Assembly (NCBI GenBank): GCA_028715215.1
Contig: JAQUSF010000017.1
Coordinates: 1-42,374 of the forward strand
Source of the DNA: Candidatus Zixiibacteriota bacterium
Lineage (GTDB): Bacteria > Zixibacteria > MSB-5A5 > GN15 > FEB-12
DNA: 42,374 nucleotides
Direction: 5' to 3'
Of the stretch, positions 8,577 through 17,655 are shown piece by piece. The first letter of the stretch is position 1. Each line of letters opens with the position of its first letter. Under the pieces are notes generated by a model. It searched no databases. It was not told the origin of the DNA and worked only from the letters and a program-made list of their open reading frames with translations. Position numbers and translations under genes: made by a program.

Positions 8577-9452
8577 ATGCCTAAACAGATATTGGTCAAA
8601 GCCGAAGAAATAAAACAGGTTATCTCGCTTGCGCCGGGAAGACAGTTGACTCTTACCCGGCCTCTGGTGATGGGAATTTTAAATGTTACTCCGGATTCCT
8701 TCTCCGATGGCGGTAAATATACCTCAACCGATAAGGCGGTAAAACGGGCGCTTGAAATGGAAACCGAGGGGGCGGATATAATCGATATTGGTGGTGAATC
8801 GAGCCGCCCGGGTTCCGAGCCGGTCAGTGAAAAACAAGAACTGGAGCGGCTTATTCCGGTCATGAAAATCCTTAAAAAACATCTTAAAATCCCGATCTCG
8901 GTGGACACCTATAAGGCAAATGTGGCGAAAGCTTCGCTTGAGGAGGGAGCTGAAATAATTAACGATATTTCAGCCCTGCGCTTTGACCAGCAGATGGCGC
9001 CCCTGGCGGCGGAGAAAAAAGTCCCGGTGATTCTTATGCATATGCTGGGAACACCCCGGGATATGCAGAAAAATCCGTCTTATCGGGATTGTGTGGCTGA
9101 AATCAGCCTTTTTTTTACTGAACGGGTGGCTTTTGCCGTAAAAATGGGGATAGATAAATCTAAAATTATACTCGACCCGGGAATCGGTTTTGGCAAGCGC
9201 CTGGTGGATAATATTGAAATTATAGCGAATTTTAAAGAATTCAAAAAGTTATCCCGACCCTTGATGGTCGGGGTCTCGCGCAAGTCTTTTATCGGCATGC
9301 TTAACCCTGACGGCAGCTTTCCCGACCGTCGCCTTGGGGGGTCCATTGCCGCGGCGGTGGCGGCTGTGCTCAATGGTGCCGATATAATCAGGGTACACGA
9401 TGTTGCCGAGACTGTCGAGGCGCTGAAAGTAATTCAGGCGGTGAAGGAATAG
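8577..9452 (+). CDS. folP: Dihydropteroate synthase
   Basis: 'PLVMGILNVTPDSFSDGGKY', 'GADIIDIGGESSRPGSEPVS', 'INDISALRFD', 'ILDPGIGFGKR', 'GVSRKSFIG', 'IIRVHDVAE'. Confidence 0.97.
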   Translation: MPKQILVKAEEIKQVISLAPGRQLTLTRPLVMGILNVTPDSFSDGGKYTSTDKAVKRALEMETEGADIIDIGGESSRPGSEPVSEKQELERLIPVMKILKKHLKIPISVDTYKANVAKASLEEGAEIINDISALRFDQQMAPLAAEKKVPVILMHMLGTPRDMQKNPSYRDCVAEISLFFTERVAFAVKMGIDKSKIILDPGIGFGKRLVDNIEIIANFKEFKKLSRPLMVGVSRKSFIGMLNPDGSFPDRRLGGSIAAAVAAVLNGADIIRVHDVAETVEALKVIQAVKE

Positions 9453-9454
9453 CC

Positions 9455-10216
9455 ATGACCTTTATTAAATACGGCTTTATCCAGGTGGGTCTTAAAGATA
9501 TTATCGATATCGTGATAGTCTCATTCATTATTTTCCAGATTCTGAAACTCACCAAGGGCACCCGTTCGGCGCAGATTATTATCGGAATGACTTTGATTAT
9601 GATTGTGGCGTTTTTTTCCTACTGGTTTCAGCTGGAAGGTCTGACATGGTTGTTTTCCAATTTAGCCACGGTTGGTTTTATAGTGCTGGTAATCGTTTTC
9701 CAGCCGGAATTACGCGGCGCTCTGGCGCATATCGGGCAGACGAAATTGTTTCGGATGTTCGTAACGCTGGAGCAGAAGAAAACCCTTGAGGAGGTTTCCC
9801 GGGCGGCGGTCAGGCTGGCCGAGCTTAACTATGGCGGGCTTATCGTAATAGAACGCCGAACCGGCCTTCGCAATTTCGCCGAAACCGGTAAAATGCTCAA
9901 TTCCGAGCTCTCCTCGGAGCTTCTGATAACCCTCTTCACGCCTTATACGCCGCTTCACGATGGCGCGGTAATTGTTTCCGGGGAATTTGTTATTGCCGCC
10001 GCGGCCTCACTGCCGTTGACGGATAATCTTCGCTACCGCAAGTTGTTCGGTATGCGTCATAAAGCAGCTATTGGCGTTTCCGAAGTATCCGACGCCGTGG
10101 TGGTGGTGGTCTCCGAAGAAACCAGCAACCTGTCGATTGCCTTTAACGGCATCCTCGACACTAATATCAAAAAATCCGAATTCAAAGACCGGCTGGCCAA
10201 GTATCTGAAAAAATAG
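9455..10216 (+). CDS. cdaA: Diadenylate cyclase (CdaA/DacA type)
   Basis: N-terminal TM helices, 'FQPELRGALAHIGQTKLF', 'LHDGAVIV', 'LRYRKLFGMRHKAAIGVSEVSDAVVVVVSEE'; adjacent to folP. Confidence 0.95.
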   Translation: MTFIKYGFIQVGLKDIIDIVIVSFIIFQILKLTKGTRSAQIIIGMTLIMIVAFFSYWFQLEGLTWLFSNLATVGFIVLVIVFQPELRGALAHIGQTKLFRMFVTLEQKKTLEEVSRAAVRLAELNYGGLIVIERRTGLRNFAETGKMLNSELSSELLITLFTPYTPLHDGAVIVSGEFVIAAAASLPLTDNLRYRKLFGMRHKAAIGVSEVSDAVVVVVSEETSNLSIAFNGILDTNIKKSEFKDRLAKYLKK

Positions 10217-10229
10217 CCTTTTTATCCGG

Positions 10230-10261
10230 TTTGACATTTCCGATAAATATATTTACCTTTG
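10230..10261 (+). promoter_or_regulatory. Candidate promoter for lepA
   Basis: TTTGACA-N17-TACCTTTG: TTGACA-like -35 and a -10 region matching the Bacteroidota-type TAnnTTTG; 60 bp upstream of lepA ATG. Confidence 0.5.
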
Positions 10262-10321
10262 CCCGCCGACAGTGTATATCTGTCGTTAAAATTTAAACGG
10301 ATACGGGGTTTATTTATACCG

Positions 10322-12124
10322 ATGCATGACCTTTCAAAAATACGGAATTTTTCCATTATTGCCCATATCGACCATGGTAAATCCACCCTCGCTGACCGGC
10401 TTTTGCAGAATACCCGGACCCTTTCGGAAAGGCAGATGCATGACCAGGTGCTCGACTCGATGGACCTGGAGCAGGAGCGGGGGATAACCATCAAGGCTCA
10501 CGCCATAAGGATGAACTACCGGGCTAACGACGGCCGGGAATATACATTCAATCTGATTGACACTCCCGGTCATGTCGATTTCACGTACGAAGTCAGCCGT
10601 TCGCTGGCAGCCTGCGAGGGAGCAATCCTGGTGGTCGATGCCGCCCAGGGTATTGAAGCCCAGACCCTGTCGAACCTTTATCTGGCTATTGATAATAATC
10701 TTGAAATTATACCGGTGGTCAATAAAATCGACCTTCCGGCCGCCAATCCCAACCAGGTGGCCAAAGAAATAGTCGATTTACTGGGGTGCAGACCGGAGGA
10801 TATTATCCCGGTGTCAGCCAAGCTGGGGATAGGTATTGACGAAGTGCTGGAGGCGATTATTAAAGTTGTACCGCCCCCCAAAGGCGATCCCGGGGCGCCG
10901 CTTCAGGCGATGGTCTTCGACTCGGTGTTTGACAGTTACCGTGGCGCCATGCCGCTTATCCGGATGGTCAACGGCCGGATTAGAAAAAACGATAAGATTC
11001 GTTTTTTTTCTCATAACAAGGTTTTCGAAGTCGACGAGGTGGGTATATTAAGGCTGGCACCGGTTCCGGTAGAGGAGCTGGCCGCCGGTGATGTCGGCTA
11101 TGTGTTTGCGTCGATACGCGAGGTGACCGATACTAAAATCGGCGACACGATTACGACCGCGGTGAACCCGGCTGAAAAACCGCTGAGCGGATTTGTCAAT
11201 GTCAAGCCGATGGTTTTCTCCGGCCTGTATCCCTCGGTGGCTGAGGATTTCACGGCTTTGCGCGAAGCCCTCGAAAAAATCAAACTGAACGATTCCTCGT
11301 TGTGGTTTGTGCCGGAGTCTTCCAAAGCGCTGGGATTCGGTTTCCGGGTCGGGTTCCTGGGGCTGTTGCACATGGAGATAGTCACCGAGCGTCTTTCGCG
11401 CGAATACGGCCAGACTATCATCAACACCGTTCCCAACGTTGAATACCATGTTTACACCACCCGGCATGACATGGTGGTGGTGGACAACCCGGCCAATATG
11501 CCGCCGCCAGCGGAGGTGGATTATATCGAGGAACCGTATGTCGATTCCCAGATAATTGCGCCGGCCGAATACATCGGGGCCATTATGCGCCTGGCCACCG
11601 ACCGCCGCGGAGAATACAAGACGACCGAGTACCTGTCGGTCAGCCGGGTGAGCCTCTCGTTCGCCTTCCCGCTTTCGGAAATAATCTTTGATTTTTACGA
11701 TAAACTCAAATCATTCACCCGCGGTTATGCCTCGTTCGATTACGGCGTACCGTACTATAAACGTTCCAACCTGGTCAAACTGGATATTTTAATCAACGGT
11801 GAGGCGGTGGACGCCCTGTCGGTCGTTATTCACCGCGAAAAAGCATATAACTGGGGCGTGAATCTCAACGAGAAACTTCGCACCCTGATACCCCGGCAGA
11901 TGTTCGAGGTGGTCATCCAGGCGGCGATCGGCAACAAGATTATCAGCCGGGCGACCGTGCGTCCTCTGCGCAAGAACGTAACGGCCAAATGTTACGGGGG
12001 CGATATCACCCGCAAACGCAAACTTCTGGAGCGGCAGAAGGAGGGCAAGAGGCGGATGAAAAGCATTGGCCGGGTGGAAATCCCCCAGGAAGCCTTTCTA
12101 GCGGCTTTACAGATCGAGCGGTAA
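10322..12124 (+). CDS. lepA: Elongation factor 4 (LepA)
   Basis: '[22 protein letters not shown]', '[16 protein letters not shown]', '[33 protein letters not shown]', C-terminal '[33 protein letters not shown]'. Start at 10322. Confidence 0.98.
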   Translation: MHDLSKIRNFSIIAHIDHGKSTLADRLLQNTRTLSERQMHDQVLDSMDLEQERGITIKAHAIRMNYRANDGREYTFNLIDTPGHVDFTYEVSRSLAACEGAILVVDAAQGIEAQTLSNLYLAIDNNLEIIPVVNKIDLPAANPNQVAKEIVDLLGCRPEDIIPVSAKLGIGIDEVLEAIIKVVPPPKGDPGAPLQAMVFDSVFDSYRGAMPLIRMVNGRIRKNDKIRFFSHNKVFEVDEVGILRLAPVPVEELAAGDVGYVFASIREVTDTKIGDTITTAVNPAEKPLSGFVNVKPMVFSGLYPSVAEDFTALREALEKIKLNDSSLWFVPESSKALGFGFRVGFLGLLHMEIVTERLSREYGQTIINTVPNVEYHVYTTRHDMVVVDNPANMPPPAEVDYIEEPYVDSQIIAPAEYIGAIMRLATDRRGEYKTTEYLSVSRVSLSFAFPLSEIIFDFYDKLKSFTRGYASFDYGVPYYKRSNLVKLDILINGEAVDALSVVIHREKAYNWGVNLNEKLRTLIPRQMFEVVIQAAIGNKIISRATVRPLRKNVTAKCYGGDITRKRKLLERQKEGKRRMKSIGRVEIPQEAFLAALQIER

Positions 12125-12213
12125 GTTGTTAATTTCCAATTAATAGTTAGAATGTGATATAAATGTGCTTGTTAATTATTGCACCGGTTTTGAATAATTA
12201 ATATATTAAAATT

Positions 12214-13161
12214 ATGGTTATCTCAATGAAAAATAAAATAACTACTAAAAATAATTTGGCGAAACCATTCCTGAAATGGGCTGGCGGTAAAACACAACTA
12301 TTGGAGCAATTCGAGAATTTTTATCCACATGAATTGAAAAATGGAAAAATAAAAAATTATTTTGAGCCGTTTGTTGGTAGCGGGGCAGTATTTTTTGAAA
12401 TAATTCAAAGGTACAACGGCATTGAGAAAGTTTATTTAAATGATATTAATAAAGAATTAATTATCGTTTACAAGGTCATTCAAAAAAATGTTTATGAACT
12501 AATAGAGTATTTGGGAAAATTATCTAAAAATTATTTTAGTTTTAATGAACAGAAAAGGCATGAGTTTTACTACTATTCAAGAGAAGCCTATAACAAACAA
12601 AATTATAATAAAAGAAAATACTGCGACGATTGGATTGCAAGAGCATCACAAACGATTTTTCTAAATAAAACCTGTTTTAATGGTTTGTATAGGATAAATG
12701 GAGGAGGTAAATTTAATGTCCCCTCTGGCAGATATAAAAATCCAAAAATAGTTGATAAAGAAAATTTGCTGTTGGTATCTAACCTTTTACAAAATGTTAC
12801 TATAGAAGCCAAAGATTTCGAATCAATTCGAAAAAAAGTCACGCCCGACTCTTTTGTATATTTTGACCCACCTTATAGACCTATAAGTGAAACAGCATGC
12901 TTTACTTCTTATACTAAGACAAACTTCGGTGAAAATGACCAAAAAAGATTGGCTAATTTATTCAAGGAGCTGGATAATATAGGTGCTAAATTAATGCTTA
13001 GCAATTCAGATCCACAAAATCATAACAAAAATGATAATTTTTTTGAGGAGCACTATAAAGGTTTTAACATTAAGAGAGTAACTGCCAACCGGATGATAAA
13101 CTGTGATGCGACTAAACGAGGGAAGATTAAAGAAATAATAATAACAAATTATGAGGTATAA
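12214..13161 (+). CDS. Dam-type (alpha class, GATC-like) DNA adenine-N6 methyltransferase
   Basis: 'AKPFLKWAGGKTQLLEQF', 'NYFEPFVGSGAVFFEI', 'FVYFDPPYRPIS', 'FNGLYRINGGGKFNVPSG': DpnM/Dam family. Confidence 0.93.
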   Translation: MVISMKNKITTKNNLAKPFLKWAGGKTQLLEQFENFYPHELKNGKIKNYFEPFVGSGAVFFEIIQRYNGIEKVYLNDINKELIIVYKVIQKNVYELIEYLGKLSKNYFSFNEQKRHEFYYYSREAYNKQNYNKRKYCDDWIARASQTIFLNKTCFNGLYRINGGGKFNVPSGRYKNPKIVDKENLLLVSNLLQNVTIEAKDFESIRKKVTPDSFVYFDPPYRPISETACFTSYTKTNFGENDQKRLANLFKELDNIGAKLMLSNSDPQNHNKNDNFFEEHYKGFNIKRVTANRMINCDATKRGKIKEIIITNYEV

Positions 13162-13162
13162 T

Positions 13163-13477
13163 ATGGAGAAATATGTGGGTTACATACCAGTAAAAAAATT
13201 TCATGTTGACTCATATGAACATCAACCGTTATGTAATTCTTTTTATGTTATAAAAAAATATCCTATTAAACAAATAAAGATTAACAAAAAATATTTTGCA
13301 TTTCAAAATGAAGTTGATGAAGAAGAAGTGATTTATATGTTATTTAACTTTGATAGAAAAGCTTGGGAACCGATTATGATAAACGAAAAGGGATATCTTC
13401 TAGATGGTCAACATAGATTAAAGTTGGCAGAAAAGTTGGGATTGAATTATATTGATGTAGTTATTAGAAGATTTTAA
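13163..13477 (+). CDS. ParB/Srx-like domain small protein
   Basis: 'WEPIMINEKGYLLDGQHRLKLAEKLGLNYIDVVI' resembles the ParB-like nuclease core (xDGxHRxxAAxxLG). Confidence 0.55.
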   Translation: MEKYVGYIPVKKFHVDSYEHQPLCNSFYVIKKYPIKQIKINKKYFAFQNEVDEEEVIYMLFNFDRKAWEPIMINEKGYLLDGQHRLKLAEKLGLNYIDVVIRRF

Positions 13478-13517
13478 AACAAGAGTATATACTTAATGTT
13501 TAGGGAGGAATATTACT

Positions 13518-14066
13518 ATGGTAAGAAGAAACTTTTATAAGCATGTGATTGATTTAAAAAAAATTGAAATTAAAAATGATACCAAAGATGAATTTGCTAA
13601 GAAAATAATAGCATTAAAGTATCGAGGGTATGAAGTTGAAGAAATTTCTGATGGAAGAAAAATAGTAATTACAAAACCGGGTGGTAAGAGAGTGCGGGGA
13701 AGTATAAAGAAGGAAGATATTATGGTTTTTATTTATAGCCCATCAGATGATACTTTGTGGCAAATATCACATAAAAATATTTTGGATGAATTAAAAGAAA
13801 AAGGAAAAGTAAATCCAAAAGAAACAATCAAAATATTAGATGTATTTGAAAAAGTCTACAATGGTGAAGAACCTGATAAAGTTCTTTTAGACATTGAATT
13901 TACTAATCCTATTGGTGAATTACCAGAAGCACTTATCAAGGCATATAAATGGATTTGGGGACAAGAAGATGTAAATTATCCACCTCCAAAATATGAAGGA
14001 CGGGCATTGTCGTTTAAGGAGATTGAAAAATTAAGAAATGAACTTAAAGCTAGTTTAGAGGTTTAA
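13518..14066 (+). CDS. Hypothetical protein within R-M operon
   Basis: ATG with RBS (AGGGAGGA) upstream, compact with neighbours, stop abuts the next start. Confidence 0.65.
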   Translation: MVRRNFYKHVIDLKKIEIKNDTKDEFAKKIIALKYRGYEVEEISDGRKIVITKPGGKRVRGSIKKEDIMVFIYSPSDDTLWQISHKNILDELKEKGKVNPKETIKILDVFEKVYNGEEPDKVLLDIEFTNPIGELPEALIKAYKWIWGQEDVNYPPPKYEGRALSFKEIEKLRNELKASLEV

Positions 14067-14678
14067 TTGAATAGGGACGAAGCAAAAAGAAAAATTTCTG
14101 AATTGATTGGTAAAGATTTGCGTGTTTTGGCGGAAACATATGGAGTTACTGTATTCAAAGATAATAAAAAGAATAAGGGATGGGCTGGTCATGTAATAGA
14201 AAGGCATCTTAATCTTCCAATTAACTCAGCGCAAGCACCTAATTTTGGTTCATGGGAACTAAAAACAATTTCTTTGAAGTATTTGAAGAACCGAGAATTA
14301 ACAGTAAAAGAAACTATGGCTATAACAATGATTGATCCAGTTAATATTGAAAGAACGGATTTTTTGAATAGTCACTTAAAAAATAAACTCAATAAAATAC
14401 TCATTGCTGCTAGAATATGGACAAGTAAAAATGAAGATTCTTCTATTTTATATGCTGTGACGGAATTCGATTTGACGGACAGAATCATATATAACCAGAT
14501 TGAAGAAGATTATAATTTGGTAAGACAAACGCTTTTATCAAAAGGTTTTGAAGCATTAACTGGAAGGATGGGCATTTACATTCAACCAAGGACTAAAGGA
14601 GCTGGTCATGGGAGTACATCACGAGCTTTTTATGCAAGAGTCCCATTTTTAAAAAAGGTAATATTCCCAAATTTATAG
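14067..14678 (+). CDS. MutH/Sau3AI-family restriction endonuclease (predicted GATC)
   Basis: 'KGWAGHVIERHLNLPINSAQAPNFGSWELKTISLK', 'HLKNKLNKILIAARI', 'LTGRMGIYIQPRTKG...RAFYAR' parallel the MutH layout (ELK core, HxxxKLxxxL, HGEYLQIRPKA). TTG start. Confidence 0.8.
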   Translation: MNRDEAKRKISELIGKDLRVLAETYGVTVFKDNKKNKGWAGHVIERHLNLPINSAQAPNFGSWELKTISLKYLKNRELTVKETMAITMIDPVNIERTDFLNSHLKNKLNKILIAARIWTSKNEDSSILYAVTEFDLTDRIIYNQIEEDYNLVRQTLLSKGFEALTGRMGIYIQPRTKGAGHGSTSRAFYARVPFLKKVIFPNL

Positions 14679-14694
14679 TTAACATTTTTATGAT

Positions 14695-15477
14695 ATGAAT
14701 AAAATACCTCTTGATTTTCATCCTGAAAATACAACCTGCTGGTCGTTTCCAGAGCGGGGTAGTTGGGCGACACATAACCCGAAATACAGGGGTAATTTTG
14801 CCCCTCAGATACCTCGCAATATTATCTTAAATTATTCTGATGAAGGCGATACTGTCTTAGACCCGATGGTTGGTTCTGGTACGACGTTAATTGAATGTAA
14901 ATTATTACATCGTGATGGAATTGGATTTGATATAAATCCTTCTGCTGTCAAATTAACAAAAGATGCTTTAGAATTTGAATTTGAAACAAAATCTAAACAA
15001 TATGTATCTGTTGGAGATGTTAGAACTTTAAAAGATATTAAAGATAATTCCATAGATTTAATATGTACTCATCCGCCATATTTAAATTTGGTTACTTATT
15101 CTAATGGAAAAATTGAAAAAGATTTGTCTAATATTTCAAGTCCCGCTAAATTCTGTGACGAATTCAGACCTGGTATTGAGGAAATGCACAGAGTTCTTAA
15201 ACCTGATCGGTATTGTGCCATTTTAATTGGTGATACCAGAAAAGGGCAACATTATGTCCCTCTGGCCTACTTTGTTCTTCAGGAGTTTTTAAAAGTTGGT
15301 TTTGCTCTAAAAGAAGATATAATAAAAGCACAACATAATTGTACTTACTCAAAGCATTGGACCGCGAGTGCAAAAAAATATAAATTTTACCTTATTATGC
15401 ATGAACATCTTTTTGTTTTCCGAAAGCCTAGAGCTGGCGAAGACCTGGCCCGGATTCGCTGGAGTGTAATAAGATAA
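14695..15477 (+). CDS. Second DNA methyltransferase (N4/N6, THPPY motif)
   Basis: 'CWSFPERGSWATHNPKYRGNFAPQIPRNIILNYSDEGDTVLDPMVGSGTTLIEC' (motifs X-I) then 'DLICTHPPYLNLVTYS' (motif IV). Confidence 0.85.
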   Translation: MNKIPLDFHPENTTCWSFPERGSWATHNPKYRGNFAPQIPRNIILNYSDEGDTVLDPMVGSGTTLIECKLLHRDGIGFDINPSAVKLTKDALEFEFETKSKQYVSVGDVRTLKDIKDNSIDLICTHPPYLNLVTYSNGKIEKDLSNISSPAKFCDEFRPGIEEMHRVLKPDRYCAILIGDTRKGQHYVPLAYFVLQEFLKVGFALKEDIIKAQHNCTYSKHWTASAKKYKFYLIMHEHLFVFRKPRAGEDLARIRWSVIR

Positions 15478-15504
15478 AAAATCACTGAAATAACGGATTT
15501 TTTA
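15475..15504 (+). terminator. A/T-rich hairpin at end of R-M operon
   Basis: TAAAAAATC-12nt-GATTTTTTA, perfect 9-bp arms; left arm begins with the stop codon of the 14695 gene. Confidence 0.5.
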
Positions 15505-15607
15505 CCTCCTCTAAGCACTTGGCAGACAACCCGTTTTTACGTATATTTCTGTAAACTAACCCCCCTTTTCTCTAAAGAAATATGGGGATAAACCGATAAT
15601 TTCACGT

Positions 15608-16333
15608 ATGGATAGCGATTTCCTGATACAGGAACATAAACAGCTCGAGACTCAAAAAGAGGCTCGTAAATTCCTCAACCGTAAAGAACGCAAACCCCTC
15701 TGGCGGGAATATCTCGACACCGCCATTATCGCCCTGGTGGCGGCTTTGCTTTTACGCATTTTCGTCGTCTCCGCCTACCGGGTGAGTTCGGCTTCGATGG
15801 AGGACACCCTGTTCGAGGGCGACTATATCTTCGTCAACAAGCTGGCGTTCAAGTACGGTACCGACCCTAAAGTAGGCGACATTATCGTTTTCAAGTATCC
15901 CAATAATCCCAACAAGGATTATATCAAGCGGATAATGGCCGGTCCGGGACAGGTGGTCCAGATAGCCGACAAGGTTCTGTTTGTCGATGGCGAGGTCGCT
16001 CCGATTCCATTAAACACCAAGAACATCGACCAGCGGATTATCCCCGCCGACCTTTCGTTCCGGGATAATTTCGGGCCCTTCACCGTACCTTCGGGGGAAT
16101 ATTTCGTCATGGGCGACAACCGCGACGACAGCCGTGACAGCCGCTTCTGGGGTACTGTCCCGCTGGAAAATATCAAGGGTAAAGCTGTTTTCGTTTACTG
16201 GTCATGGGAGCCGGACCCCGACGCTCCGGGCTGGGGCTTTCCATACATACACAATGTCTTCCAGTGGATAGGCCACGGGTTGTATAACTTCCCGACTCAT
16301 ATCCGCTGGTCAAGACTTGGTACCGCGTTATAA
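15608..16333 (+). CDS. lepB: Signal peptidase I
   Basis: '[20 protein letters not shown]', '[11 protein letters not shown]', '[21 protein letters not shown]'. Confidence 0.96.
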   Translation: MDSDFLIQEHKQLETQKEARKFLNRKERKPLWREYLDTAIIALVAALLLRIFVVSAYRVSSASMEDTLFEGDYIFVNKLAFKYGTDPKVGDIIVFKYPNNPNKDYIKRIMAGPGQVVQIADKVLFVDGEVAPIPLNTKNIDQRIIPADLSFRDNFGPFTVPSGEYFVMGDNRDDSRDSRFWGTVPLENIKGKAVFVYWSWEPDPDAPGWGFPYIHNVFQWIGHGLYNFPTHIRWSRLGTAL

Positions 16334-17472
16334 TGGCTTTTGGTCTTTACGTTCATTTTCCTTTCTGTAAAAACCGCTGTTCCTATTGCGATTTTTATAA
16401 AGAATTGCACAGTCCCGAGCTGGAAAAGGAATTTTATACCGCTCTGAAAATCGAAACAGAGCTGGTTGCCCGTAACCAGGCGGTGATTGACAATGAAATC
16501 GGCACCATCTTCATTGGCGGCGGTACGCCCACCCTGACCAGTATTAAAAGGTTGACCGACTGGCTGAAACTTCTTAAAAAACATTTCTCGCTGGCGCCGG
16601 ATATCGAGTTTTCCATCGAAAACAATCCCGAATTTGTGACGCCGGAGAAGCTTCAGGCTTTCAAAGACCTCGGTGTCACAAGGCCCGTTTACGGGGTGCA
16701 GTCCTTTAATGAAAAACTACTCAAGCTGCTTGACCGCAAGCATCAACCTTTCGCCGTTCACAAGGCGATATACCTTACCAATGTTATTGGTTTTAACAAT
16801 TTCGGTGTGGACCTGATATTCGGCCTGCCGGGACAGACTACCCGAATGCTTTCGGATGATATTGATCAGCTGGTTGACCTGGAACCGCCGCATATTTCGT
16901 TTTACCAGTTGACGGTTGAGCCGGGAACGATTCTGGCTGATAAAGTAACTTCCGGCAAGCTTAAGATGCCCGACCAGGAACTAAGCCTGGCGTTGTATAA
17001 GGGCGGCTGTCGTCAGCTGACCGACAGCGGTTATAAGCGATACGAGGTGTCCTCATTCGCTAAAGAAGGCTTTGAATGCCGGCATAATATGGGCTATTGG
17101 GAAGGCGGTGATTATATCGGCCTGGGACCCTCGGCGCACTCCTTTATACAGGGACAAAGATATGCCAATATTGCCGATATTCATATATATATTCAAAGCC
17201 TTAAACGGAAACAGCGTCCCCTGGTCAAAGAACGGATTTCTCACAGTGACCGCATGATGGAAGCCATCATGCTTGGCTTGCGGACTTCGCGGGGTATCGA
17301 CCGGCATCAGTTTGCTTCGCGTTTCGGGGTTTCGCTGGAGCAGAAACTGGACAAGGAGCAGTATCTTATTTTCCTGGAGTCGGGTCATCTGGTTTCCGAC
17401 CCCGATTCCCTCCGGCTGTCTGATGAAGGCATATTTTTAGCCGATGAAATTACCCGGCGGTTGATAAAGTAG
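16333..17472 (+). CDS. hemW: Radical SAM HemW family (coproporphyrinogen III oxidase-like)
   Basis: 'GLYVHFPFCKNRCSYCDF', 'IFIGGGTPTL', 'GVQSFNEKLLKLLDR', 'FGVDLIFGLPGQT', 'GLGPSAHSF'. Confidence 0.93.
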   Translation: MAFGLYVHFPFCKNRCSYCDFYKELHSPELEKEFYTALKIETELVARNQAVIDNEIGTIFIGGGTPTLTSIKRLTDWLKLLKKHFSLAPDIEFSIENNPEFVTPEKLQAFKDLGVTRPVYGVQSFNEKLLKLLDRKHQPFAVHKAIYLTNVIGFNNFGVDLIFGLPGQTTRMLSDDIDQLVDLEPPHISFYQLTVEPGTILADKVTSGKLKMPDQELSLALYKGGCRQLTDSGYKRYEVSSFAKEGFECRHNMGYWEGGDYIGLGPSAHSFIQGQRYANIADIHIYIQSLKRKQRPLVKERISHSDRMMEAIMLGLRTSRGIDRHQFASRFGVSLEQKLDKEQYLIFLESGHLVSDPDSLRLSDEGIFLADEITRRLIK

Positions 17473-17556
17473 GCTATTATCAGAGCCGGTTGAAATCTGC
17501 CGCGCACAATATTTTTTCACCTTAAATGTGTCGGGTTTCTTATACGGCTTTTGTTA

Positions 17557-17585
17557 TTGACAGATACCTGTTCATTTTATATAAT
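17557..17585 (+). promoter_or_regulatory. Consensus sigma70-type promoter
   Basis: TTGACA (17557-17562), 17-bp spacer, TATAAT (17580-17585); about 70 bp upstream of ATG 17656 with RBS AAGGAGTG. Confidence 0.72.
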
Positions 17586-17655
17586 AAAGTACAATCGTTC
17601 ATCTTTATTTTACATCTCGAAAGCATACACATACAAACAATTCAAGGAGTGATGT

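Noticed and set aside
12125-15607. Search for transposase, integrase, tRNA or flanking direct repeats around the R-M island
   Set aside because: None seen; island status rests only on composition and gene content.
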